In this document: positions 36,145 to 44,084 of the stretch, one piece after another
Layout: each line of letters opens with the position of its first letter
How positions within the stretch are numbered: position 1 is the stretch's first letter
NCBI GenBank assembly: GCA_052389915.1
Contig: JBQTHL010000061.1
Location: forward strand, 1 to 64,000
Reading direction: 5' to 3'
Source of the DNA: Panacagrimonas sp052389915
Lineage (GTDB): Bacteria > Pseudomonadota > Gammaproteobacteria > Nevskiales > Nevskiaceae
Length of the DNA: 64,000 bases
Position numbers and translations under genes: made by a program
The notes under the pieces: model-generated
The model's database searches: none
The model's input: the letters and a program-made list of their open reading frames with translations, nothing else
Told to the model about the DNA's origin: nothing

Positions 36145-38121
36145 GTGATCCAAGCGCTGCAGGAGATATTCTCGAATCGCTTCTACATTCCGCATGGCTA
36201 CTGCCTTGCCTGGAATCCTTTGCTGCTGTGGTCACTGGTGATCGCGAATAGCGTCATTGGCCTCTCCTATTTCTCGATTCCTTTCGGTCTGCGCCACTTC
36301 GCCAAGAAGCAGGGAGACCGGCGATTCAATCCGATCCTGCTGATGTTCGGCTTGTTTATCTTTGCTTGCGGCACCACTCACTTCATCAGCGTCCTCAGTA
36401 TCTGGTATCCCTTCTACAAGCTGGACGCGGTCGTTTTGATAATCACCGCGGTGCTCTCGCTCTTCACGGCGCTCAGTCTGCGAGACCTGATCCCCAAGGC
36501 GCTAACTGCGCTCGAGCAGCGCAGGCTCGATCAGGTCGCGCTGGAAACTTTGAACGAGCGGTTGCAGCAGTCACTGGCGCATATCGAGGAGCAGAAGTCC
36601 GCCTTGGCCGAAAGTGAGAACTTTCAGCGGCTGTTGGTCAACAACGCGCCCATCGGTCTGGCCAGTGTTGCGCTCGATGGCCACTTCACCAGCGTCAACT
36701 ACGCCCTGTATTCGATGCTGGGCTATCGCGAAAAAGAACTGCTCAATCTCAGCTTTCAAGAAATCACCCACCCGGACGATCTGCAGGCCGATCTGGCGCT
36801 GCTAAAGACCTTGATGGATGGCACCGCTGACAGCTATCGCATGCACAAACGCTATCTGCACAAGCGAGGGCATGAGATTTACGTCCAGCTCGATGCGGGC
36901 GTGATCCGTGATGCCGAGCGAAACCCAGTTCGTTTCGTGGCCCAGATTCAGGACGTATCTGAAAGTAGACGGGTAGAGATGGCCGAACAGGAGGCCAAGG
37001 CCAAGCTCGCAGCGAGCGTTTCTCAGCTCTCTACTCAGAACGAGCAGATCCAAACCTTGGGCGCACTCGGAGAGACGCTGCAAACCTGCGAGAATCTGGA
37101 GGAAATCGCGGCTCCGATTCGCAATCTGCTTCCACAGATGTTTCCTGCATTCTCCGGGCGCTTGTATCTACTCAATGCCTCCCGCAGTGCCTTCGAAGTG
37201 GTTGCCGACTGGGGTGGAATGGAAGTTTCTGACGAAATGTTCTCGCAGCAGGCGTGCTGGGCCATACGTAAGAATGCAATGCACTGGACCGATTCGAGAG
37301 ACGGGCTGTGTTGCAAGCACCTTCATGAGCAAGCGGGGGCATCGCCGGGTGTCTGTGTGCCGCTGGCTGCACAAGGCGAAACCCTGGGCTTGCTTTTCTT
37401 GCGGACCAAGGCGGAAGACCCTGTCCCGTTCAGCGCCGTGCGGCGCAGCGACATTGAGCGCCTGGCGTCAATGACTGCGGACCGCATTGCAATCGCGGTC
37501 GCCAACATCCGCTTGAGCCTCAAGCTCAGGCAGCAGTCGATCCGAGACTCGCTGACTGGCTTGTTCAACCGTCGCTACCTGGAGGAGTCACTCGAGCGAG
37601 AAGCCGCCCGCACACAGCGGGAAAAGACCAGCCTCGCACTCCTGATGATCGATGTCGACCACTTCAAGAAGGTCAACGATGGGTATGGCCACGATGTCGG
37701 TGATCGGGTCCTGGCCGCAATCGCCCGGGCGTTGAGCGACGCTTGCCGGCGCAGTGATGTGGTCTGTCGTTACGGCGGCGAGGAATTCACCGTGTTGCTA
37801 CCGAACACGACCCAGCAGCAGGCAATGCAGGCCGCAGAGAACCTCAGGCAGGCGGTGCGACGGATTGATCCGGGGCTGCTCGGCGGACTGTTGACCGTGC
37901 CGACCATCTCTGTTGGCGTCGCCTACCTGCCGCTGAATGGCAACAAGCCTGCAGCAGTGTTGAAGGCAGCAGACAAGGCTCTCCACGTGGCCAAAACAAC
38001 GGGTCGAGACCGTGTGGTAAGCGCGCCCTTGCCGGGCGAGCCCGGTTTCGACTGCAGCAATGCCGCGAACGAGGTCACTGACCTGCAGCCTCCGGTCCAT
38101 CGACGGCCGCAGCTTGATTGA
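36145..38121 (+). CDS. Ethylene-receptor-like membrane domain with PAS, GAF and GGDEF
   Basis: The 658-residue diguanylate cyclase starts at a GTG at 36145 (a TTG at 36121 is possible). Three membrane helices (about residues 25-120) match the ethylene-binding domain of plant ETR1 with a constant offset of 10: Tyr42, Pro46, Cys75 and His79 align with ETR1 Tyr32, Pro36, Cys65 and His69, the last two being the copper ligands. ETR1 Asp25 is Asn35 here. Then come a coiled coil, PAS (about 165-285), GAF (about 300-455) and GGDEF with YGGEEF. The output should be c-di-GMP synthesis. Whether it binds ethylene, copper or another small molecule is open. Confidence 0.82.
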   Translation: MIQALQEIFSNRFYIPHGYCLAWNPLLLWSLVIANSVIGLSYFSIPFGLRHFAKKQGDRRFNPILLMFGLFIFACGTTHFISVLSIWYPFYKLDAVVLIITAVLSLFTALSLRDLIPKALTALEQRRLDQVALETLNERLQQSLAHIEEQKSALAESENFQRLLVNNAPIGLASVALDGHFTSVNYALYSMLGYREKELLNLSFQEITHPDDLQADLALLKTLMDGTADSYRMHKRYLHKRGHEIYVQLDAGVIRDAERNPVRFVAQIQDVSESRRVEMAEQEAKAKLAASVSQLSTQNEQIQTLGALGETLQTCENLEEIAAPIRNLLPQMFPAFSGRLYLLNASRSAFEVVADWGGMEVSDEMFSQQACWAIRKNAMHWTDSRDGLCCKHLHEQAGASPGVCVPLAAQGETLGLLFLRTKAEDPVPFSAVRRSDIERLASMTADRIAIAVANIRLSLKLRQQSIRDSLTGLFNRRYLEESLEREAARTQREKTSLALLMIDVDHFKKVNDGYGHDVGDRVLAAIARALSDACRRSDVVCRYGGEEFTVLLPNTTQQQAMQAAENLRQAVRRIDPGLLGGLLTVPTISVGVAYLPLNGNKPAAVLKAADKALHVAKTTGRDRVVSAPLPGEPGFDCSNAANEVTDLQPPVHRRPQLD

Positions 38122-38426
38122 GCGTCTTGGCGCGGCACCGAAAGCAGCCGATGGGCTATTTCTAAAAGTGATACGTGAACTCGCGGCTACTGCGCTCAGT
38201 TTTTTTGCAGGACGTCAGATGGTCAGCCTAAGGTATTCGTGTCTGATTCAAGCCGAGGTTGAGGAGTTATCCGCGGCAGAGGTCTGTAATCGAGTTAATC
38301 AAGGGAGCCTCGCGTTGATTCCTTAGGACACTTCCGACTGTCGCTTCTGGCACATGGCCGCCGACCTCGGCCACCGGCTCTTCGTAGAACAACCCGATTT
38401 TCACTTGGCGATCAACTTTGAGGAGA

Positions 38427-38517
38427 TTCACTGATCAACGGGATGAGCGCCCGCAGGACAAGCAATTGGCCCACCAGGATGCGGAGTGCTTCTTCGAGAT
38501 CGATCCGTGCCAGTGAG
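38427..38517 (+). pseudogene. Remnant of the small lipoprotein gene
   Basis: The frame ending at 38517 reads about 29 codons that align with the C-terminus of the lipoprotein at 35632 and share the exact ending FFEIDPCQ and stop. The signal peptide and start are gone. The sequence after the stop is the same composite repeat as after the intact gene, so gene end and repeat were duplicated together. Confidence 0.75.
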
Positions 38518-38640
38518 CAAGTAACGATCCCCCGGCAAAGGCGGGGCTTTCATGCGGAAGCGCCTCAAAGGTCCTGTAAAGCATGAGCCGCCTGAAGGCG
38601 ACTCGAAACACTCCCTCTCCCCCAAGGGAACCTTGTCCCG
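38518..38640 (+). repeat. Composite 3'-end repeat, copy d
   Basis: GATCCCCCGGCAAAGGCGGG opens the unit, followed by CATGCGGAAGCGCCTC and CCCTCTCCC. It parallels copy c base for base over most of its length but with a damaged hairpin. Confidence 0.8.
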
Positions 38641-38688
38641 CGACGCCGATCGCTCCGCGGGGTGATCCACCGATGAATCGCCGCCGGC

Positions 38689-38702
38689 TTGACGCAAATC
38701 AA
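38689..38702 (+). promoter_or_regulatory. FNR-like box overlapping the phosphoketolase start
   Basis: TTGACGCAAATCAA differs from the perfect box at one core base (C for T in the left half). Its last base is the A of the annotated ATG at 38702. Either the site represses, or transcription starts near 38737 and translation begins further in, for example at the in-frame GTG codons 38750 or 38759. Confidence 0.6.
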
Positions 38703-41107
38703 TGGCGACCGCAATGCCCGACCCCATACTGCGGGAGTTCCATTACCCGGTGCGAGTCGTGAACCTCGTCGGCGCTTCAGACTCCAGGCCGCCGTCCGCG
38801 GAGGATTTGCCGGAGACGCTGGAGCTGCAAGGCGTCGACGCCTGGTGGCGGGCAGCCAATTACCTTTCCGTCGGGCAGCTCCATCTCGACTACAACGCCT
38901 TGCTGGAGCGGCCCTTGCGCCGCGAGGACATCAAGCGCCGCCGGCCCGCGCATTGGGGCGTCTCGCCCGGGCTGAACTTCGTCTACGCGCATCTCAACCG
39001 CATCATCCGGCAGCGCGATCTGAACATGATTCTGGTGGCCGGGACCGCGCAGGGTGGGCCTGCGCTGATTGCGAACGCCTGGCTGGAAGGAATGTACAGC
39101 GAGATATACCCCGAGATGGCGTGGAACCGTGAAGGCCTGCGGCGCCTGTTCCGTCAGTTTTCGTTTCCGGCGGCCGTGCCGGGGCACTCGGCGCCGGAGA
39201 CGCCGGGGTCGATACACGAGGGTGGAGAACCGGGCCACGCGCTGTCGCACGCCTTTGGCACCGTCTTCGACAATCCGGACCTGGTGGCCGCCTGCGTGGT
39301 CGGCGAGGCCGAGGTGGAAACCGGATCGCTGGCCGCGAGCTGGCATTCCACCAAGTTCTTGAACCCCGCACGGGACGGCGTGGTGCTGCCCATCCTGTAT
39401 CTCGGCGACGGCAAGGCCTCCCGCACGACCGTGCAGGCCCCCATTCCGCGAACCGACCTGGAACAACTCCTTCACGGCTGCGGTTGGCAAGCGCTGATCG
39501 TCGAGGCTGGTTACGCCGACGGCCTGCACCGGCAGATGGCGCAGGCGCTCGATCTCGCGTGCGAGCAGATCGGGCGCATCAAGGCGCTTGCCGGCAAGGG
39601 TGGCGAACCGCCATCGCCGCGCTGGCCGATGATCGTGTTGCGGGCGCCCCAGGCTTGGGCCGGGCCACCCGAAATCGAAGGATCGGTCGAAGCTGCCCAA
39701 CCCCTTCCGCACGCCGCCGTACCCGTGCAACCGGAACAACTCGAAGCCTGGATGCGCAGCTTCCGGCCGCAGGAATTGTTCGGCGCCGACGGCAGCCCGA
39801 GTCCGCCGATCGCGAAACTCGCGCCCCATGGCGACCGTCGCATGAGTGCCAATCCGCATGCCAACGGCGGTCGGCTGCTGCACGACCTGCACCTGCCTAA
39901 TCTTCAAGATTACGCCATGACGGTGGACGACCCCGGCAACACGAACGCCGAGGCAACGCGCGCGCTGGACCTGCTGCTGCGCGACGTGCTGCGTTCCAAC
40001 CCCGACAACTTCCGCGTGTTCAGTCGCGACCACGGCGCGATCGTCGAAGCGATGGACCGTTGTTTCATGCGCGCGCCCGAGGTCGGCGACGATCGCGCGA
40101 ATCCCGAGGGGCGCGTGACGGAAGCCTCCAGCGGGCAGCAATGCCAGGGTTGGCTCGAGGGCTACTTGCTGAGCGGGCGGCACGGAATTCATTGCTCGAA
40201 CGAAGCCCTCGTTCACGCCGTCGATGCGATGTTCAACCAGCACTCGAACTGGCTGAAGATCGCGCGCGGCATGGCTTGGCGGCGGCCGGTCGCCTCGCTC
40301 AACTACCTGCTGACTTCGCACGTGTGGCGGCAGGGGCCCGAGGGCCGGGGCCATCACGATCCGGGCTTCCTCGATCGGGTCGCGAACCAGTCGGCCGACC
40401 TCGCCCGCATCTATCTCCCGCCGGATGCCAACAGCCTGCTCGCCGTCACCGATCGATGCCTGCGTTCGCGCGGTATGGTCAACGTCGTCGTCGCCAGCCG
40501 GGAGCCGACGCCGCACTGGCTGACGATGGATCAGGCGGTGGCTCACTGCGAGCGGGGCATTGGAATCTGGGGCCGGGCCGGGTGCCCGAACGAACCCGAC
40601 GTGGTCATGGCCTGCTGTGGCGACGTGCCGACGCTGGAGACGCTCGCCGCGGTGGACCTGTTGCGCGTTCTGGTGCCGGAGTTGCGCCTGCGCGTGGTCA
40701 ACGTGGTGGACCTCATGCGGCTCCAGCCCGCCGAGAGTCACCCGCATGGCCTGGATCGAACCGAATTCATCGGACTGTTCACCTTCGACCGGCCGGTCGT
40801 GTTCGCTTTTCACGGCCATCCCTCGCTGATTCATCGGCTGGTCTACACGCGCGGCGCCCAGGCAAATTTCCACGTGCATGGCTTTCGCGGGGAGGGGAGC
40901 GCCACCACGCCGTTCGACCTGGCCGTCCGCAATGGACTGGACCGTTTCCACCTCGCGCTGGGCGCCGTCCAGCGCGCGCCGCGGCTGACCTCCCGCGTAA
41001 AGAAAATCTGCGAGACCTTGAACGCCAAGCTGGCCGAGCACGCGGCCTACATCCGTAGCCAGGGCGAGGACCTGCCGGATGTTCGCAACTGGCGCTGGAG
41101 ATCCTGA
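38702..41107 (+). CDS. xfp: Phosphoketolase (xylulose-5-P / fructose-6-P)
   Basis: This thiamine-diphosphate enzyme cleaves xylulose-5-P or fructose-6-P with phosphate to acetyl-phosphate. The 801-residue length suits the family. Typical segments are WWRAANYLSVGQ (residues about 48-59), HWGVSPGLNFVYAHLNR, GPGHA-like GGEPGHALSHAFG, and EGRVTEASSGQQCQGWLEGY in the thiamine-binding part. Substrate preference cannot be told from sequence. An FNR-like box at the start links it to low oxygen, where acetyl-phosphate could supply ATP or protein acetylation. The first ~45 residues are not part of the conserved family core, so a downstream start is possible. Confidence 0.92.
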   Translation: MATAMPDPILREFHYPVRVVNLVGASDSRPPSAEDLPETLELQGVDAWWRAANYLSVGQLHLDYNALLERPLRREDIKRRRPAHWGVSPGLNFVYAHLNRIIRQRDLNMILVAGTAQGGPALIANAWLEGMYSEIYPEMAWNREGLRRLFRQFSFPAAVPGHSAPETPGSIHEGGEPGHALSHAFGTVFDNPDLVAACVVGEAEVETGSLAASWHSTKFLNPARDGVVLPILYLGDGKASRTTVQAPIPRTDLEQLLHGCGWQALIVEAGYADGLHRQMAQALDLACEQIGRIKALAGKGGEPPSPRWPMIVLRAPQAWAGPPEIEGSVEAAQPLPHAAVPVQPEQLEAWMRSFRPQELFGADGSPSPPIAKLAPHGDRRMSANPHANGGRLLHDLHLPNLQDYAMTVDDPGNTNAEATRALDLLLRDVLRSNPDNFRVFSRDHGAIVEAMDRCFMRAPEVGDDRANPEGRVTEASSGQQCQGWLEGYLLSGRHGIHCSNEALVHAVDAMFNQHSNWLKIARGMAWRRPVASLNYLLTSHVWRQGPEGRGHHDPGFLDRVANQSADLARIYLPPDANSLLAVTDRCLRSRGMVNVVVASREPTPHWLTMDQAVAHCERGIGIWGRAGCPNEPDVVMACCGDVPTLETLAAVDLLRVLVPELRLRVVNVVDLMRLQPAESHPHGLDRTEFIGLFTFDRPVVFAFHGHPSLIHRLVYTRGAQANFHVHGFRGEGSATTPFDLAVRNGLDRFHLALGAVQRAPRLTSRVKKICETLNAKLAEHAAYIRSQGEDLPDVRNWRWRS

Positions 41108-41169
41108 ACACTGCATTGCGGCCCGTCCGGGCCTGCCACCGTCCGCGTCACGGAAGACGCAACAGCTCC

Positions 41170-41784
41170 TCAGTCGTGCTCCGCATCGAGCGTCAGCCAG
41201 AGCTGCACGAGCTGGGCCACTCCGCGCACTTCCATTTTCTGCATGGCGCGCGCGCGGTGCAGTTCGACGGTGCGCTCGGACAGCTCCAGTTCCAGCGCGA
41301 TCACCTTGTTCGCCTGGCCGGCGACGATGCGCTGCGCCACTTCGCGCTCTCGCGGGGTCAGGCTGGCGAAACGCCGGGCGAGCGTGTCGCGGTCGTGGGA
41401 CTGCTGTCGAAGCCTTGCATCCTGTTCGAGCGCCCTCTGCACGCGGCGGATCAACTCGTCGTCGTTGAAAGGTTTTTGCAGGAAGTCGAGCGCGCCTTCG
41501 CGCATCGCCTCCACCGCCATGGGCACATCGCCATGGCCGGTCACGACGATGACCGGCAGGGTCCATCCGCGCCGATTGAGTTCCTGCTGCAGCTCCAGTC
41601 CGCTCATGCGCGGCATGCGCACGTCGAGCAAGAGGCAACCGGGTTCTTCCGGCCGATAGGTCGCGAGAAAGGCGTGCGCGTCCGGGTAGCCGCGAGAGCG
41701 CAGCCCGACCGAGCGCATCAGCAGCGCGATGCTGTCGCGGATAGGTTCCTCGTCGTCGACGATGAAGATCGTGCCCTCGCTCAT
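41170..41784 (-). CDS. fixJ: FixJ-family response regulator
   Basis: This is a 204-residue transcription factor with a receiver domain (Asp10, Asp11, phosphoacceptor Asp54 in LLLDVRMP, Lys in LQKPF) and a LuxR-type helix-turn-helix (LTPREREVAQRIVAGQANK). The layout and Asp54 equal rhizobial FixJ. The start overlaps the upstream kinase stop (ATGA), so the pair is co-translated. In known systems FixJ activates fixK/fnr-type genes; the FNR-type gene at 31837 is a candidate target. Confidence 0.88.
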   Translation of the reverse strand: MSEGTIFIVDDEEPIRDSIALLMRSVGLRSRGYPDAHAFLATYRPEEPGCLLLDVRMPRMSGLELQQELNRRGWTLPVIVVTGHGDVPMAVEAMREGALDFLQKPFNDDELIRRVQRALEQDARLRQQSHDRDTLARRFASLTPREREVAQRIVAGQANKVIALELELSERTVELHRARAMQKMEVRGVAQLVQLWLTLDAEHD

Positions 41785-43283
41785 CCGTCCTGCTCCTCGT
41801 CATCCGGCTGCACCGCAGGCAGGCGCACGACGAAATCCGCCCCGCCCGCCGCACCGCGCCGGTAACTCATCTCTCCGCCGTGGGTATGGACGATCGACTT
41901 GCAGATCGACAGGCCGAGTCCCATACCCTGCGGCTTGGTGGTGACGAAGGGATCGAACAGGCGGGCCTCGATATTCGGCGCCAGTCCCGGCCCCTGGTCG
42001 GCCACGACGATTTCCAGCCAGCCATCTGCGGCCCGCTGCGTGCTCACGCGAATGTCCTCGCCCATGCCGCACTCGCGCATGGCCTCCAGCCCGTTGCGGA
42101 TCAGGTTCATTACCACCTGCTGGATCTGCACGCCGTCGCCGACGAAGCGCGGCAGCCCGCTCGCCAGTTCCAGCACCAGCCGTTCCGAGGTGCCGCGCAG
42201 GTCGATCTCCACCAGGCGCGAAACATCCTCGACCAGCGCGTTGAGATCCTGCGGCTCGCGCTCGGGTTCGCCTTGGCGGATCATCGAACGCAAACCACGA
42301 ATCACCTGGCCCGCCCGCTCGGCCTGGCGGCTGATCTTTTCCAGCACCTCCACCAACTCGCCGTGCGTGGTCTGGCCCGAGAGCAGCATGCGCCGGCAGG
42401 CGCTGGCGTAGTTGTTGATCGCGGTGAGGGGCTGGTTCACTTCGTGCGCGATGCTGCTGACCATTTCGCCCAGCGTGCCGAGCCGGGCCGCGTGTGCGAG
42501 GCGATCGCGCAGTGCCTGGGCCTCGCGCGTGGCCTCGTGTAGCGCGCGCCGGTCGATCATCTCGGCGATGTAGAGCAAGGGTTTGCCGTCGGCGTCGCGC
42601 GCGCAAGCGGAGTACAGGAGGATCGGAAGATTGTGTCCGTCGCTATGACGGATGCTCACCTCTCGCTGGCGCGTCTCGGCGCCGTTGCGCAGTTGTTCGA
42701 AGTCGGACAACACCGCCGCGCGATCCGCCGTATCAACAATGTCCGACAGGCGCAGCCGGCGGATCGACTGCGCGGTGTTGCCCAGAAACTGGAGGCAGGC
42801 GGCGTTGGCGGTCTGCACACGCCCCGCGAGATCGGTGACGGCGATCGGCGTCGGTGCCTGCTCGAACATCAGGCGCAGCTCCTGAGCGGTTTGCCGCAGC
42901 AGCGCCTCCTGTTTCTTGCGCTCCGAAATATCGCGCAGCACGCCGACGAAACCGTGTTCGGTTCCGCTGAGGAATTCGCCGACCGAAAGCTCCATCGGGA
43001 ACGTGCTGCCGTCGTGGCGGCAGGCGGTGACTTCGCGGCTGATCCCGATGATTCTGCGCTTACCGGTCTCCAGGAACCGGTTCACGTGACCGTCGTGCTC
43101 GCCCGACATCAGGATGTTCACGTTATGCCCGACGACCTCGCTTGCGGAGTAGCCGAAGAGCCTCTCTGCCGCGCGATTGAACCGGGTGATGCAGCCTTCG
43201 CCGTCGACCAGCACGACGGAGTCGACGGCCGCGTCGAGCAGGGCGTCGAGTCGATCGGTGGAGGCGGTGGTGGCTGTGGACAC
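41781..43283 (-). CDS. fixL: FixL-like haem PAS oxygen-sensor kinase
   Basis: The 500-residue soluble kinase has two PAS domains and a HisKA/HATPase core (phospho-His in IAHEVNQPLTAI; GMGLGLSI). The first PAS keeps the FixL haem-pocket pattern: His63 aligns with the proximal haem ligand His200 of Bradyrhizobium FixL, Arg69 with Arg206 and Arg83 with the oxygen-gating Arg220, in the context EHDGHVNRF...RRIIGISR. The position of His214 is Arg77. An oxygen sensor is therefore likely. It has no membrane segments, like B. japonicum FixL. Its promoter region contains the box at 43359. Confidence 0.85.
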   Translation of the reverse strand: MSTATTASTDRLDALLDAAVDSVVLVDGEGCITRFNRAAERLFGYSASEVVGHNVNILMSGEHDGHVNRFLETGKRRIIGISREVTACRHDGSTFPMELSVGEFLSGTEHGFVGVLRDISERKKQEALLRQTAQELRLMFEQAPTPIAVTDLAGRVQTANAACLQFLGNTAQSIRRLRLSDIVDTADRAAVLSDFEQLRNGAETRQREVSIRHSDGHNLPILLYSACARDADGKPLLYIAEMIDRRALHEATREAQALRDRLAHAARLGTLGEMVSSIAHEVNQPLTAINNYASACRRMLLSGQTTHGELVEVLEKISRQAERAGQVIRGLRSMIRQGEPEREPQDLNALVEDVSRLVEIDLRGTSERLVLELASGLPRFVGDGVQIQQVVMNLIRNGLEAMRECGMGEDIRVSTQRAADGWLEIVVADQGPGLAPNIEARLFDPFVTTKPQGMGLGLSICKSIVHTHGGEMSYRRGAAGGADFVVRLPAVQPDDEEQDG

Positions 43284-43358
43284 CCGGAGAGTCTATAGCG
43301 CCGCGTTCGATATCGGCCGAAGCCGCCGGTGGCTTCCGGGATCGGCAACCTGCATGCG

Positions 43359-43372
43359 CTGATCCAGATCGA
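43359..43372. promoter_or_regulatory. FNR-like box between fixL and sRNA C
   Basis: CTGATCCAGATCGA keeps eight of ten palindrome core bases and the CCAG centre of the perfect boxes. CAGGAT at 43394-43399 could be the -10 for the plus-strand transcript. It lies 76 bp upstream of fixL on the other strand. Confidence 0.55.
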
Positions 43373-43406
43373 GCGGGACGACTTAACTGAGCTCAGGATG
43401 CGTCCT

Positions 43407-43511
43407 CGACCTCCACCGAAAACCAGAATTTCTGCCAGCCGCGGGCGTCTGGTGCCGCCGTTGAAGATGTTCTCCCACCATTGGCTGCCGACCTCTCGGC
43501 GGCTTTTTTTT
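43407..43511 (+). ncRNA. Candidate FNR-linked small RNA C
   Basis: These roughly 105 nt run from the predicted class II start to a strong terminator. Internal structure includes ACCAGA (43422-43427) with TCTGGT (43448-43453). Unpaired CU-rich motifs are CCTCC (43410-43414), CTCCC (43472-43476, in TTCTCCCACC) and CCTC in the terminator loop; the TCTCCCAC string is shared with sRNA A. No ORF with a ribosome site fills it. The next gene has its own FNR-like box after the terminator, which supports a free-standing transcript. Confidence 0.55.
43484..43511 (+). terminator. Intrinsic terminator of sRNA C
   Basis: GCTGCCGA (43484-43491) pairs with TCGGCGGC (43496-43503) around a CCTC loop, followed by eight T residues. 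Confidence 0.88.
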
Positions 43512-43536
43512 AGGGCTTGCTGCAATTCCTCCGCAC

Positions 43537-43550
43537 CTGACCCAGATCAA
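43537..43550 (+). promoter_or_regulatory. FNR-like box upstream of lipoprotein gene
   Basis: CTGACCCAGATCAA keeps the full right half-site. Class II spacing predicts a start near 43585, 55 nt before the ATG at 43640. Confidence 0.6.
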
Positions 43551-43639
43551 TGTCTTGCGAAGATGCTGGCCGGACAATCGGTTTCGCGGTCGCCCCCTTG
43601 TGGACGTCGCTTCCGATCACCTGTCAGACGAGAATATCC

Positions 43640-43972
43640 ATGAACATCCGGCACACCCTGGTCGCAACGCTTTTTGCCCTCAACCTGGGCGCTTGCGCGA
43701 GCTTGAACCAGCAGGATCGAGCGACCTTGAAGGCGGCCGTGCAGGCCGCCGAGAACGCCCAGCGGCAAGGGGCCGCCGCCCGAGCGACCGCCAGCAACGC
43801 ACTTTCCGTGGCGAAACAGGCGAAGGAAGAGGCGGCAGCGGCCCGATTCGCCGCCGGTATTTCGGCAACGGCTGCGGTGGCGGCCCAAGCGCGCGTCACG
43901 GCGGTCACACAGCAAGCGCGGACCGCCAGCCGGGAGTTCGACTACAGCCCGGTGCCTGTCCGTCGTCAGTGA
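43640..43972 (+). CDS. Ala-rich small lipoprotein, Lpp-like
   Basis: This 110-residue lipoprotein has the lipobox LGAC (ALNLGAC) followed by ASLNQQD, the same opening as the lipoprotein at 35632. The mature part is Ala/Gln-rich with heptad-like spacing (residues about 25-95), reminiscent of murein-lipoprotein or OprI coiled coils, and ends in a basic tail. GAGA lies 7 nt before the ATG. An upstream FNR-like box implies low-oxygen induction. A structural envelope role is inference. Confidence 0.65.
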   Translation: MNIRHTLVATLFALNLGACASLNQQDRATLKAAVQAAENAQRQGAAARATASNALSVAKQAKEEAAAARFAAGISATAAVAAQARVTAVTQQARTASREFDYSPVPVRRQ

Positions 43973-44084
43973 CGCACGGCAAGCTGCCTGGACCTGCTCC
44001 TATCGGAGTGTCTGAGCGGAATCAGCTCGAATGGAACGCGGATCGCGTCACGCCTGGGAAAGACCCGGATCGCCTTTGTTCCGC

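Larger units (their letters stand above)
38122..38688. other. Gene-poor stretch with decayed sequence
   Basis: No complete gene is supported between the cyclase and the phosphoketolase. A 26-codon ORF (38354-38434, MAADLGHRLFVEQ...) has no clear ribosome site. The right half is a degraded duplicate of the 35.7-35.96 kb lipoprotein/repeat segment. Confidence 0.5.
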
